DNA of 64,000 nt from Bacteroidia bacterium (GTDB taxonomy: Bacteria > Bacteroidota > Bacteroidia > Bacteroidales > F082): positions 156,710-220,709 of the forward strand of contig JAJTAY010000010.1 in NCBI GenBank assembly GCA_021287165.1, given 5' to 3'. Below the pieces are notes generated by a model. It was given only the letters and a program-made list of their open reading frames with translations. It was not told the DNA's origin and did not search any database. The position numbers and the translations under genes were made by a program. Every line of letters begins with the position of its first letter. The stretch's first letter is position 1. This document shows positions 16,786 to 24,962 of this stretch, piece after piece.

Positions 16786-18945
16786 TTATGCTTCCTGGTA
16801 GGGTTTTACCAGCTCGATGAGTTCTGGCAGGTCCATTCCGAGATTTTGCAGGTGCGAAATTTTAGGTACCCCGTTTTTGTTCCAACCGCGACGGAAATAC
16901 ACAGCGTCGAGCAATTGTTCGTAACGGTTTTCGCGGTAGGCGCGCAGAGCCTTTAGTTTTTCTTCCGTTGATTTCCCTTCGGTGTCGAAGCCTACGGTTT
17001 CACGGAGCTGTTTGTCGTAGCGCTCGGCACGCGATTCGTATTCTTCGATGGTCACCGGGCCTGCGGCGCGATAAGGCTGTGCATCGTGCTGACGGAGGCC
17101 ATAGCCGCGCCTGAGGTTGAAGATGCGCTGGAAGTTGTAAACCCTTTCCGACTGGCGGATCATCTCCTGCTTATCGAATGGTTTTCCTGTTACAGCTTTA
17201 TATATGGTTACGTAGTTGTCTACATGCTCCGGAACTTTGGCAGGCTCGTCGGTGAGGTGATTATTCTCAGGTTCTACGTCGTTCCAAGGCAGCTTGCACA
17301 GTCCTACCAGCCCGAACCAGGTTCGGAACATGGGGAAATAGTGCAGTGCTTCGGCCTTGTCTTCGAAGGTAGGTATCTGATTGTTAACCATGTCCATGAA
17401 GATGAGCCATGCCTCGTCGTGCTGCGGGCCTTTGTTGGTCATTGCATAGCCGCCCTGCTGTGCCAGCGATTCTTTGCTCACATATTGCGAATACTCAAGG
17501 CCCTTGTTTTCCATGGCAATGTCGTTGATAAACTGTGGGTCGCCCCAGCCGTTTTCAATGAACATTTGCTTGAGTTTGCGTACGCCAAGGCCGGCAGTTT
17601 TGCCAAAACCTTCGCCTCGGGCCAGCTGATGGAGCAGTTCCATGGCTGCATCGGCATTTCCGAAGTTGAGCTTCAGGCCACCGGTGCGTTCTTCGTTGAG
17701 TATGCCGTTTTCGTAGCACTCCATAACAAAGCCGAGGATCGTGCCCCAGGTGATTGTACAAATGCCGTAGGTATCGCAGTAGAAATTGGCTTCTATGGTG
17801 AAGTCGGGGTTGAAGATTCCGGCAATTGAACCGAGCGAAGCGGCTGTTTCGTATTCAGGGCCATCAACAAGTACTTTTTGGTCTTTGTATGGGCCTGTGC
17901 GCAGCTGATATTCGTCAACGCCCTTGGAGCAGGCCATATTACAGCCAATCCAGCATCCGTCGGGGATGCCCTGGGTGAAACGCGATTTGTAAACATCGCT
18001 GTGGATATTCACTGCATCAGGGTGCGAGCCATATTTGAAATTGTGCACGGGCAACAGGTCATAGTCGTTCATGATGTTGGTCAGGTGCGCCGTTCCCTTG
18101 GTACGCATTTCGTTTTGCTTATCATCGAGCTCGCGCATTTCGCGGTTAAATCTGCGTCCGCGTTCCATAATGGCTTCAAGATCAACAACATTGTTGAGAT
18201 TGCCTTTCACACCGGGAATGCGGGCAACCAGGGCCATTATCTTTTTGTTGCGAAACACGCTTCCAATGCCTCCGCGGCCGGCCTGCTTCAGACGTACTTT
18301 TTTACGCTTGGGATCGTAAAAGCTGAAGTTGAGCATGCCAATAAGCGAGTTTTCGGCTGCAGTACCGGCCGAAACAACCGCGATATTTTTCTTGTCCTGT
18401 TCGTTCAATGCATAAGCTTCAGTGAGCACTTCCGCAAGCTCATGGCTGTCGCGGGGTTGTGCGGGAGCGGGAAGTATTTCTACGGTATGATTAACGCCAT
18501 CAATAAAGATGATGACATCCTTCTCGGCTTTTCCCTGCACCTCAAAGGCGTCGAAGCCGGCAAATTTGAGATATGGCCCGAAAAAGCCGCCAACATTGCT
18601 GTCCATAGGCTGGTCGGTGGTGGGCGAGATGCTTACGCAGATGGCTTTTCCTGAACCTGAATATTGGGTAATGCCTCCAATAGGTCCCGACGAGATGATG
18701 ATTTCGTTGGCCGGATCGTTCCACGCCGTGCGTGGCCCAGTGGCGTCCCACAAGAGTTTCAGTCCGTAACCGCGACCTCCGACGAACTTTTCTTTCATCA
18801 TCGGATCGACTTCTTTCACCTTAATCTCGCTGTTCGAAAGATTTACGTATAAGATTTTGTCGGTGTATCCCCTGTCAAGAGGGGTAAACTTGTAATCCAC
18901 ACGCTTTATGGGTTCGTGGGTCAAAGGAAAAGCAGCAACTTCCAT
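16786..18945 (-). CDS. aor: Tungsten-dependent aldehyde:ferredoxin oxidoreductase
   Basis: A 719-residue cytoplasmic enzyme that oxidises aldehydes to acids with ferredoxin, or the reverse. Family features are GGRGYGLKLLW at 56-66, the GRGGIGSVFRNKKIMA pterin-binding stretch near 223-238, EYETAASLGS near 364-373, and DTYGIC at 391-396, which fits the DxxGL(C/D) pterin motif. The cluster cysteines appear as C331, C335 and C339 (spacing CX3CX3C, not the CX2CX3C of the Pyrococcus enzyme) with C550 in GLVGLC. The Asp of the second DxxGLC is replaced by Gly. A TATATTTG box lies at 18975-18968. Divergent thiF and thiS genes fit pterin-cofactor maturation. Substrate unknown. Confidence 0.9.
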   Translation of the reverse strand: MEVAAFPLTHEPIKRVDYKFTPLDRGYTDKILYVNLSNSEIKVKEVDPMMKEKFVGGRGYGLKLLWDATGPRTAWNDPANEIIISSGPIGGITQYSGSGKAICVSISPTTDQPMDSNVGGFFGPYLKFAGFDAFEVQGKAEKDVIIFIDGVNHTVEILPAPAQPRDSHELAEVLTEAYALNEQDKKNIAVVSAGTAAENSLIGMLNFSFYDPKRKKVRLKQAGRGGIGSVFRNKKIMALVARIPGVKGNLNNVVDLEAIMERGRRFNREMRELDDKQNEMRTKGTAHLTNIMNDYDLLPVHNFKYGSHPDAVNIHSDVYKSRFTQGIPDGCWIGCNMACSKGVDEYQLRTGPYKDQKVLVDGPEYETAASLGSIAGIFNPDFTIEANFYCDTYGICTITWGTILGFVMECYENGILNEERTGGLKLNFGNADAAMELLHQLARGEGFGKTAGLGVRKLKQMFIENGWGDPQFINDIAMENKGLEYSQYVSKESLAQQGGYAMTNKGPQHDEAWLIFMDMVNNQIPTFEDKAEALHYFPMFRTWFGLVGLCKLPWNDVEPENNHLTDEPAKVPEHVDNYVTIYKAVTGKPFDKQEMIRQSERVYNFQRIFNLRRGYGLRQHDAQPYRAAGPVTIEEYESRAERYDKQLRETVGFDTEGKSTEEKLKALRAYRENRYEQLLDAVYFRRGWNKNGVPKISHLQNLGMDLPELIELVKPYQEA

Positions 18946-18967
18946 ATTTGTTCTGTTATATTTTTCA

Positions 18968-18975
18968 CAAATATA
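18968..18975 (-). promoter_or_regulatory. -7 promoter element of the aldehyde oxidoreductase gene
   Basis: TATATTTG on the minus strand is a perfect match to the -7 consensus and lies 22 bases before the ATG. I see no clear TTG 17-23 bases further upstream. On the plus side, TAAATTTG at 19128-19135 may serve the divergent thiF gene. Confidence 0.45.
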
Positions 18976-19156
18976 AGATTTTTGTCCAACGACCCATATC
19001 TAAGGTGTTCATTTATAGCAATATGTATTCTATTGCATATCGATTGAGCACGCACAATATATTGCAGTTTACCGGTTTAAGCAGATATTTAGAACGGTTT
19101 TAAATTCGTGGACTTGGCTTTCGTGACTAAATTTGCGGTAGTAATCGATCGAAGCA

Positions 19157-19771
19157 ATGCGCTGGGAAGAAATAAGGGATGCACTGGCAACATACAAGGT
19201 TGGTATTGCCGGCTGCGGGGGCCTTGGCAGCAATGCAGCTGTGGCGCTTGCCCGGGTAGGGGTCAGGCATTTCGTGCTGGCCGATTTCGACCGTGTGGAG
19301 CCTTCAAACCTGAACAGGCAATACTATTTTTTGCATCAGATCGGGGAGTACAAGACGACGGCCCTTGCCGATAACCTGCACATGATTGCCAAAGGCCTGA
19401 GGCTGGAATTGCACCGTAAAAAACTGGAATTCAGCAATATATCTGAAGTATTTGGAAAATGCGACCTTGTAATTGAAGCTTTTGACAAGGCTGAGGCCAA
19501 ACAAATGATCGCAGAGGCAATGATGGCTTATTTGCCCAGGATACCCTTGGTAATGGGCAATGGTATGGCGGGTGTGGGCATGTTTCACATGATACGTCAG
19601 GAGCAATGGTCCGAAAATGTGTATGTTTGCGGGGACTTCGTTACGGAGATTGGCGAAGAAACGCCGCCCCTTGCACCAAGAGTAGGCATCGTATCGAATA
19701 TGCAAGCCAATCTGGCGCTCGAACTTCTTTTAAAAATGCATCTTGATGGAAATCGTACTCAACAACCGTAA
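19157..19771 (+). CDS. thiF: ThiF/MoeB-like sulfur-carrier-activating enzyme
   Basis: A 204-residue E1-like enzyme that adenylates the C-terminal glycine of a ThiS/MoaD-type carrier. The nucleotide-binding GIAGCGGLGSNAAVAL (about 16-31), ADFDRVEPSNLNRQYYF with the conserved Asp and Arg (about 43-59), and IEAFDKAEAK are typical. It is short and lacks the paired CxxC zinc motifs of MoeB, as in the short ThiF subgroup. Its stop overlaps the thiS-like gene by 26 bases. Divergent position next to the tungsten oxidoreductase suggests that it serves pterin-cofactor synthesis rather than thiamine, which has no other gene here; this is inference. Confidence 0.85.
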   Translation: MRWEEIRDALATYKVGIAGCGGLGSNAAVALARVGVRHFVLADFDRVEPSNLNRQYYFLHQIGEYKTTALADNLHMIAKGLRLELHRKKLEFSNISEVFGKCDLVIEAFDKAEAKQMIAEAMMAYLPRIPLVMGNGMAGVGMFHMIRQEQWSENVYVCGDFVTEIGEETPPLAPRVGIVSNMQANLALELLLKMHLDGNRTQQP

Positions 19772-19949
19772 AGAAACGATCGAAGGAGGCCCCATGACGG
19801 TGAATGAGCTGATCAAAGCCAGAAACTATACATTCAAAATGTTGGTTACCAAGGTTAATGGCCAGCTTGTTAGGGTAGAAGAGCGCGATACCGTGATGGT
19901 GCGCGATGGTGATAAAGTTGATATCCTACACCTTATTTCCGGCGGATGA
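19746..19949 (+). CDS. ThiS/MoaD-like sulfur carrier protein
   Basis: A 67-residue ubiquitin-fold carrier ending in the diagnostic di-glycine (DILHLISGG), the group that is adenylated and then thiocarboxylated. The VNELIKARNY and RDGDKVDIL segments fit the ThiS family. The ATG at 19746 is preferred over the in-frame TTG at 19743. It overlaps thiF by 26 bases and its stop codon overlaps the ftsE start (ATGA). Whether it feeds thiazole or dithiolene synthesis cannot be told from sequence; the neighbouring aldehyde oxidoreductase favours the pterin cofactor. The window has no moaE. Confidence 0.85.
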   Translation: MEIVLNNRKETIEGGPMTVNELIKARNYTFKMLVTKVNGQLVRVEERDTVMVRDGDKVDILHLISGG

Positions 19950-20683
19950 TAACAAAATGGTCAACAAAAGCTGATGAAAAGCCAGTTGTGCCTGAAAATG
20001 AAGTCGTAATCAGGCTTGACGAGTTGTCGGTATTTCAGCGGAAAAATCTGGTGCTCAACAGGGTAAATCTAAGCATCCGCAAGGGGGAGTTTGTTTATCT
20101 GATCGGTAAAACAGGCAGTGGAAAATCAAGCCTGCTCAAAACCCTTTATGCGGAACTTCCGGTGCTCGAAGGCAGGGCCTCTATTGCCGGCTTTGATCTT
20201 ACCAGCCTCAAGCGCAAGGATATTCCCTACCTGAGAAGGAGATTGGGTATTGTTTTTCAGGACTTTCAGCTGATGAACGACAGAACGGTGAACGACAATC
20301 TGGAGTTTGTGCTCAGGGCAACGGGCTGGAAGAATAAGCAGCAGATGCTTCACCGAATTAAGGAAGTATTGCTGATGGTAGGGCTTGTCACCAAAGGCTA
20401 TAAATTTCCCCATCAGCTTTCGGGCGGCGAGCAGCAACGGGTGGCCATTGCCCGGGCCTTGCTCAACAAACCCGAAATAATTCTTGCCGACGAGCCCACC
20501 GGCAATCTCGATCCTGAAACGGCCAACGGAATCCTGCGGCTGCTTATGAGCATCAGCGAACAGGGTCATGCCGTGTTGATGGCGACACACAACTACAACC
20601 TCATCCACAAATTTCCGGCCCGCATTGTAAAATGCGAGGAAGGCACGCTGTCGGATACCGGCTATAAAGTGGAAAATGCCTGA
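19946..20683 (+). CDS. ftsE: FtsE-like ABC ATPase
   Basis: A 245-residue ATPase. Walker A is GKTGSGKSS, the signature is [15 protein letters not shown], Walker B is [13 protein letters not shown], and the switch His is in MATHNYNLI. The overall pattern ([32 protein letters not shown]) matches FtsE, which with the membrane protein FtsX controls peptidoglycan hydrolases at the division site. No ftsX is adjacent; it is often unlinked in Bacteroidota. The start ATG overlaps the stop of the sulfur carrier gene by four bases, giving an odd thiF-thiS-ftsE unit. Its 3' end overlaps the convergent glycosyltransferase by 22 bases. Confidence 0.88.
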   Translation: MITKWSTKADEKPVVPENEVVIRLDELSVFQRKNLVLNRVNLSIRKGEFVYLIGKTGSGKSSLLKTLYAELPVLEGRASIAGFDLTSLKRKDIPYLRRRLGIVFQDFQLMNDRTVNDNLEFVLRATGWKNKQQMLHRIKEVLLMVGLVTKGYKFPHQLSGGEQQRVAIARALLNKPEIILADEPTGNLDPETANGILRLLMSISEQGHAVLMATHNYNLIHKFPARIVKCEEGTLSDTGYKVENA

Positions 20684-21822
20684 TTTTCAGGCTCCCCGAA
20701 AATAATTTCAATAAGCTTGCGGGTATTATGCCCGTTGTGGTACATCTGCTGCAATTTTGTGGCACGCCGCGCTACCTCTCTTGATGTGAATTCGCGCCGC
20801 ATTAATCGCCTGATCTGCTGCTTGATCGATTCAGGCCCGTTCGAAAGGATGCACAATTCATCAAGCGCACTTCCGCTGAGCATTTTATCATTAACCAGGC
20901 AGTAGCGACCGTTGTAAAGCGTGTTTATTAGCTTGAGCTTCAAGCCCGTAGCCTGAAAAGTAACCAGCAGATTAATATGGGCATTTTGGATGATGCCGTT
21001 GAGGGTTTCGTCGTCGGGATTGGGCAAAAGGGTAACATTCGGCATGGAGGTGGCCATGTTGGTCAACCATTGGGGAGGGTTGAGGCCAGCTATAACGAAG
21101 GGTACATCAAGGTCTTTGAAGACTTCATCAAGCAAATACTTTACGGCGCTATGGTTCTCGTTTACCGAGAGGTTGCCGTGATAGAGCACATAGCTTCCCT
21201 TGCCCGGCAGGATTTTTACTTCCTGATGAGGATGAAAGGCAGGTATAAAATGGACGTTGTTGTATCTGGAGTTGAAGTAAGCGGCATCTTTCCTGGATAT
21301 GGCCACGATAGCACCTGCTTTTTCAAGAACCTTTTCGTAGCGTTCGAGCTTACGTGCCTCGTTGGCGAAATAGTACTTTTTCAGAAACTTCGTTTCGGCC
21401 GATGCCAGGTTATGGTAGTATTCATGCTCAATGTTATGGGTTCGGACCACAATTCTGCGGCCTTCGAAGCGGCGATCGGTGAGCAGCATGGTGGTGTGAA
21501 GGCCTTCGAGAAAAATAGGATAATTGTCTTCGAGAAGCCTGTTGTTGAGTTCTTCGGAATAACGCGAACAAACGATATAGGGCAGATTTCGGAACAAATT
21601 GGTTTTAGAAAGGTCGCGCTTGTAATAAGTCACCGATGCACAAACATTTTGGAGTTCGTGTTGCATGCCCCGGCCGTATTCGAAAGTGTGCAAGTGCACT
21701 CCAACGCCTTTCTGATGCAACGCCCTGATTTTGTGATACACGTCGATCACGCCACCGTAGTTTGCAGGCCAGGGCACATCGAACGAAACCAGATGCAATT
21801 GTTTTTCAGCGGTACTGCTCAT
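20662..21822 (-). CDS. GT-B glycosyltransferase
   Basis: A 386-residue protein of the GT-B fold. The N-terminus (HLVSFDVPWPANYGGVIDVYHKI) is the usual acceptor-side start with the glycine-rich turn. The middle (VVRTHNIEHEYYHNLA) and the C-terminal half (YHGNLSVNENHSAVKYLL, FVIAGLNPP) resemble family 4-like transferases. Sugar and acceptor are unknown; cell-surface polysaccharide or protein glycan synthesis is the usual role. Its start overlaps the stop of the next glycosyltransferase gene by 17 bases, so the two are co-transcribed. Confidence 0.8.
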   Translation of the reverse strand: MSSTAEKQLHLVSFDVPWPANYGGVIDVYHKIRALHQKGVGVHLHTFEYGRGMQHELQNVCASVTYYKRDLSKTNLFRNLPYIVCSRYSEELNNRLLEDNYPIFLEGLHTTMLLTDRRFEGRRIVVRTHNIEHEYYHNLASAETKFLKKYYFANEARKLERYEKVLEKAGAIVAISRKDAAYFNSRYNNVHFIPAFHPHQEVKILPGKGSYVLYHGNLSVNENHSAVKYLLDEVFKDLDVPFVIAGLNPPQWLTNMATSMPNVTLLPNPDDETLNGIIQNAHINLLVTFQATGLKLKLINTLYNGRYCLVNDKMLSGSALDELCILSNGPESIKQQIRRLMRREFTSREVARRATKLQQMYHNGHNTRKLIEIIFGEPENQAFSTL

Positions 21823-22921
21823 AACATGCTATCAAATGCGGCTCTTCGTTTTCCCAGCACAGCTCCTGCGCCGCTTTGGCTGCATTCACCTTCCACGCTT
21901 CATAACGTGTGCTGTCGCTAAATATTTCGTTTACGGCCAGGGCAATTTCTTCTGGTTTGTGACTGTCGATACACATTCCTACATTGTAGCCCGTAACGAT
22001 ATTTTCCACCTCGGGCAAACGACTTGCGAGCACCGGTATTCCGGCCTGAATGTAGTCGAACAACTTATTTGGCAGACTGAAACGATAGTTGATATTGGTG
22101 TCTTTGTCGAGTGTTAGACCGAGGTTAGAAACTCCGGTGTATTGCATCATTTTATGGTAGGGCATGCGGGGCAAAAAAATTACCCTTTCATTGAGGTGGT
22201 GCTCATCAGCAATTCTTTTAAGCGCCGGTATCACATCGCCTCCGCCAATGATGAGCAGGAACATGCCCGGTAAAAATTTCATTGCCAGTACCATTTCTTC
22301 GGCTCCCCGCTGAACGTTGATGCCCGAGCCCTGCAGAATGAGTATCGGAATAAACTCGGGCAGGCCAAGTGCAGTGCGGCTTGCATCGTCTTCGTGCATA
22401 TATCGCAAGGGCATATTGCGCACCACCCGAACGGGAATATTGTATTCGCTGCGAAACAGGCCGGCAATGGACTCGTTGACGGTTATCATTTCGGGTAAGC
22501 GCGGAAGAATAAACTTTTCGATGCGTTTCCACACTGACCTGACAAAAGGTCTATGGGCCAGTTCGGGCGTTCCGGTGTAGTATTCGTGACTGTCGAAAAC
22601 TAATTTCGTTCCTTTCATTTTACTCACCAGAAACGCAGGCAATAATGTGTCGAGATCGTTGGCTACAATCAGATCTGTTCGCGCAAACAGCAATTTGAAG
22701 AAAAACAGCAGGTTGATTTCGGCGTAAAAAAGAGGTCCTTTGTCGAATCGCAGCTTGAAACGCTTAACCGCATAGGGCCGGTTATCCATTTCGGGCGAAT
22801 TGGCCCTAAGCCTGCCCCAAAGTTCAGGTAAAAAACCAGCCCTGGTTAAAGCAATGCAGGATTTGTGCACCCGCTGATCGGTGACAAGGTCGTTGGTAAC
22901 CAATAAAATTGCTTTTTTCAA
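21806..22921 (-). CDS. Family 4-type glycosyltransferase
   Basis: A 371-residue GT-B enzyme. It starts KKAILLVTNDLVTDQRVHKSC, a very typical N-terminus, but with a TTG start codon at 22921. Further features are LVFDSHEYYTGTPEL, the donor-site ILQGSGINVQRGAEEMVLAM, and the NKLFDYIQAGIPVLAS stretch with its conserved Lys. The role is presumably in surface glycan or lipopolysaccharide assembly, as with the gene it overlaps. Substrates cannot be stated. Confidence 0.82.
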   Translation of the reverse strand: MKKAILLVTNDLVTDQRVHKSCIALTRAGFLPELWGRLRANSPEMDNRPYAVKRFKLRFDKGPLFYAEINLLFFFKLLFARTDLIVANDLDTLLPAFLVSKMKGTKLVFDSHEYYTGTPELAHRPFVRSVWKRIEKFILPRLPEMITVNESIAGLFRSEYNIPVRVVRNMPLRYMHEDDASRTALGLPEFIPILILQGSGINVQRGAEEMVLAMKFLPGMFLLIIGGGDVIPALKRIADEHHLNERVIFLPRMPYHKMMQYTGVSNLGLTLDKDTNINYRFSLPNKLFDYIQAGIPVLASRLPEVENIVTGYNVGMCIDSHKPEEIALAVNEIFSDSTRYEAWKVNAAKAAQELCWENEEPHLIACYEQYR

Positions 22922-23116
22922 GGCCTTGTTTGGTTAAGCTATGATCTGATGATTTAATTAACTGTCAGGTTGCACTTATAGTATGCGCGACAACCGCAAA
23001 GCACCTGAAATTGCCAGCCTCACAAATGCAAATTTCAAGATGGATAGAGTGCTTTTTGACTGATAAGAGTATTTTAAAGTGTCAACAAATTGGTTGACAG
23101 AAATTTAGCCTTCAAC

Positions 23117-23147
23117 TTGGTGATTTCGTTTCGTCTGCTTAACTTTG
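23117..23147 (+). promoter_or_regulatory. Bacteroidota-type promoter of murB
   Basis: TTG at 23117-23119, a 20-base spacer and TAACTTTG at 23140-23147. The -7 box ends only 14 bases before the ATG at 23162, so the leader is very short. This excludes the in-frame start at 23090. Confidence 0.6.
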
Positions 23148-23161
23148 AAAAAAAATTAAAG

Positions 23162-24178
23162 ATGCTTCGCAACTATAGCTTGCGGCATCACAATACGTTT
23201 GGGCTGGACGTATTGTGCAATTATGCCTGCAAAGTTCACGATGCCGGAAGGCTTGAGGTGCTTTTCAGGGATGGCTATTTTGGTGGAGAGCGCTGGCTGG
23301 TGCTGGGCGGCGGCAGCAATGTACTTTTTCTGGAAGATTATTACGACGGTCTTGTCCTGCTGATCGAAAACAAGGGAATTACCTTGAGTCAGGATCTGGG
23401 AGATGAGGTAGTTGTAAGTATAGCTGCAGGCGAGGAGTGGACCGGATTTGTGCAGCAGATGGTGAAGGCAGGTCTGGGCGGTGTTGAAAATCTAACCCTC
23501 ATACCCGGAAAAGTTGGTGCGGCGCCCATGCAAAATATTGGTGCCTATGGCGTTGAGCTAAAGGACGTTTTTCACAGCCTTCAGGCTTTTGATACCCAAA
23601 CAGGCGAGATTGTGGAGTTTTTGCCCGAAGATTGCGAGTTTGGCTATCGCAACAGCGTATTTAAAACCCTCTACCGCAATCGTTTCATCATTTTAGGGAT
23701 CGACCTGAGGTTGAAAAAGAACCCGGTCGTAAAGCTAGATTATGGTAGTATTAGGCAGGAACTCACTTCGATGCAGGCCGACAATCCGGGTATTGAAGAG
23801 GTAAGCATGGCCATTGAAAAGATCAGACGCAGCAAGTTGCCTGATCCTCAACACATTGGTAATGCCGGCAGTTTCTTCAAAAATCCTATTGTTCACCCGG
23901 CCATGTTCGATTTGCTGAAATCTGAGTTTCCTGATATGCCCGGTTATCATTCCGACGATGGAAATACCAAGCTGGCAGCCGGTTGGCTCATTGAGAAGGC
24001 AGGCTGGAAAGGATTCCGTAAGGGCGATGCAGGGGTTTATGATAAACAGGCTTTGGTGCTCGTAAATTACGGCAAGGCCACAGGCGCTGATATCTGGGAA
24101 CTGGCACTAGAGATACAATACAGCGTAAAAACCATGTTTGGTATTACCCTTGAGCCAGAGGTAAACATTATACGTTAA
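23162..24178 (+). CDS. murB: UDP-N-acetylmuramate dehydrogenase
   Basis: A 338-residue FAD enzyme that reduces enolpyruvyl-UDP-GlcNAc to UDP-MurNAc, the second committed step of peptidoglycan synthesis. The FAD domain shows SLRHHNTFGLD, LGGGSNVLF and LIPGKVGAAPMQNIGAYG. The C-terminal domain has IRRSKLPDPQHIGNAGSFFKNP with the catalytic Ser and PGYHSDDGNTKLAAGWLIEKAGWKG. It belongs to the E. coli-like type I with the longer C-terminus. The start is set by the promoter and by the usual family N-terminus. Confidence 0.95.
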   Translation: MLRNYSLRHHNTFGLDVLCNYACKVHDAGRLEVLFRDGYFGGERWLVLGGGSNVLFLEDYYDGLVLLIENKGITLSQDLGDEVVVSIAAGEEWTGFVQQMVKAGLGGVENLTLIPGKVGAAPMQNIGAYGVELKDVFHSLQAFDTQTGEIVEFLPEDCEFGYRNSVFKTLYRNRFIILGIDLRLKKNPVVKLDYGSIRQELTSMQADNPGIEEVSMAIEKIRRSKLPDPQHIGNAGSFFKNPIVHPAMFDLLKSEFPDMPGYHSDDGNTKLAAGWLIEKAGWKGFRKGDAGVYDKQALVLVNYGKATGADIWELALEIQYSVKTMFGITLEPEVNIIR

Positions 24179-24277
24179 AATAGACCTGTTTACTTTGCCG
24201 GTGCCAGTGCAAACTTTTTCGTTCTCGAGCTGCAACCGAAGTTTGCAGCAATTGTCTTTTCTTTACAAGGAGTAAAG

Positions 24278-24625
24278 ATGAAACGCCTTGGTAAACATTT
24301 GAAAAAGCTTTGGGCATTGTTGCTGCCATGGAGCGAGGCGATTGTCTGGCTCGTTGCCTTGCTGTTGCTGGCTTTTGTTCCGCCCGAAGAAACCCAGCAA
24401 ACACTGTGTGTTTGGCATCATCTGGGAGTCGAGAGTTGTCCGGGCTGCGGACTTGGCCATTCCATAGCCGATGTATTTCAGGGCAGGTTTGAGGCTTCAT
24501 TCTTCAGACATCCATTGGGCATATTCGCCCTTGCAGTGATTGTTTGGCGCATTGTTTGGCTTACCTTTATGAACTTGAAAATAAGAAACACCTTAAACCG
24601 AAAACCATATGTCAAGAATTTATGA
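24278..24625 (+). CDS. DUF2752 membrane protein
   Basis: A 115-residue protein with two hydrophobic segments (about 17-36 and 82-100) around a conserved core VESCPGCGLGHSIADVFQGRFEASFFRHPLG, written here in part only: the CPGCGLGHS motif defines DUF2752. The function is unknown; the CxxC could bind metal. It is preceded by AAGGAG (24267-24272) five bases before the ATG, one of very few Shine-Dalgarno-like sequences in the window. It overlaps the TM2-domain gene by 17 bases, a pairing often seen in Bacteroidota. Confidence 0.85.
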   Translation: MKRLGKHLKKLWALLLPWSEAIVWLVALLLLAFVPPEETQQTLCVWHHLGVESCPGCGLGHSIADVFQGRFEASFFRHPLGIFALAVIVWRIVWLTFMNLKIRNTLNRKPYVKNL

Positions 24626-24962
24626 TTTTATGCCCGACATACAGGGCGAAGAAATGTTGTTTCTGCAGAAGCTAACGCAGGAATATTCGGACGATAAGCT
24701 TCGCAAATTTGCCAACATTTACAGGGCTCGCCGCCGCGATCCTATGCTAATCCTTTTGCTGTGTCTGGTTGGTTTTGTGGGCTTTGCAGGTATTCACCGC
24801 TTTTTGATGAACCAGATCGGAATGGGTATTCTTTACCTCCTCACGGCCGGTTTGTGCCTCATTGGTACTATCGTGGATCTGGTGAATTATCAAAGCCTTG
24901 CCTTTAACTTCAACAGGCAAATTGCTGTCGAGGTACACAGCATGTTGGCATCGGAGCGCTAG
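24609..24962 (+). CDS. TM2 domain protein
   Basis: A 117-residue protein. After a cytoplasmic N-terminal part of about 45 residues comes the TM2 domain: two hydrophobic helices (about 47-63 and 70-90) with the connecting GFAGIHRFLMNQIGMGILYLLTAG pattern, given in part, rich in G, H and F. TM2 proteins occur widely but their molecular role is not established. It is translationally coupled to the DUF2752 gene and its 3' end overlaps convergent pyrD by four bases. Confidence 0.85.
   Translation: MSRIYDFMPDIQGEEMLFLQKLTQEYSDDKLRKFANIYRARRRDPMLILLLCLVGFVGFAGIHRFLMNQIGMGILYLLTAGLCLIGTIVDLVNYQSLAFNFNRQIAVEVHSMLASER

Noticed and set aside
17086..18654. Long plus-strand frames (247 and 258 codons) opposite the aldehyde oxidoreductase
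   Set aside because: They mirror the codon pattern of a well-supported gene on the other strand and resemble no protein family.
20977..21921. Plus-strand frame of 314 codons over the glycosyltransferases
   Set aside because: It crosses two real minus-strand genes and their overlap; the product has no domain-like features.
22922..23116. Possible gene or RNA between glycosyltransferase and murB
   Set aside because: No coding frame of note and no stable structure; only the murB promoter at its end.
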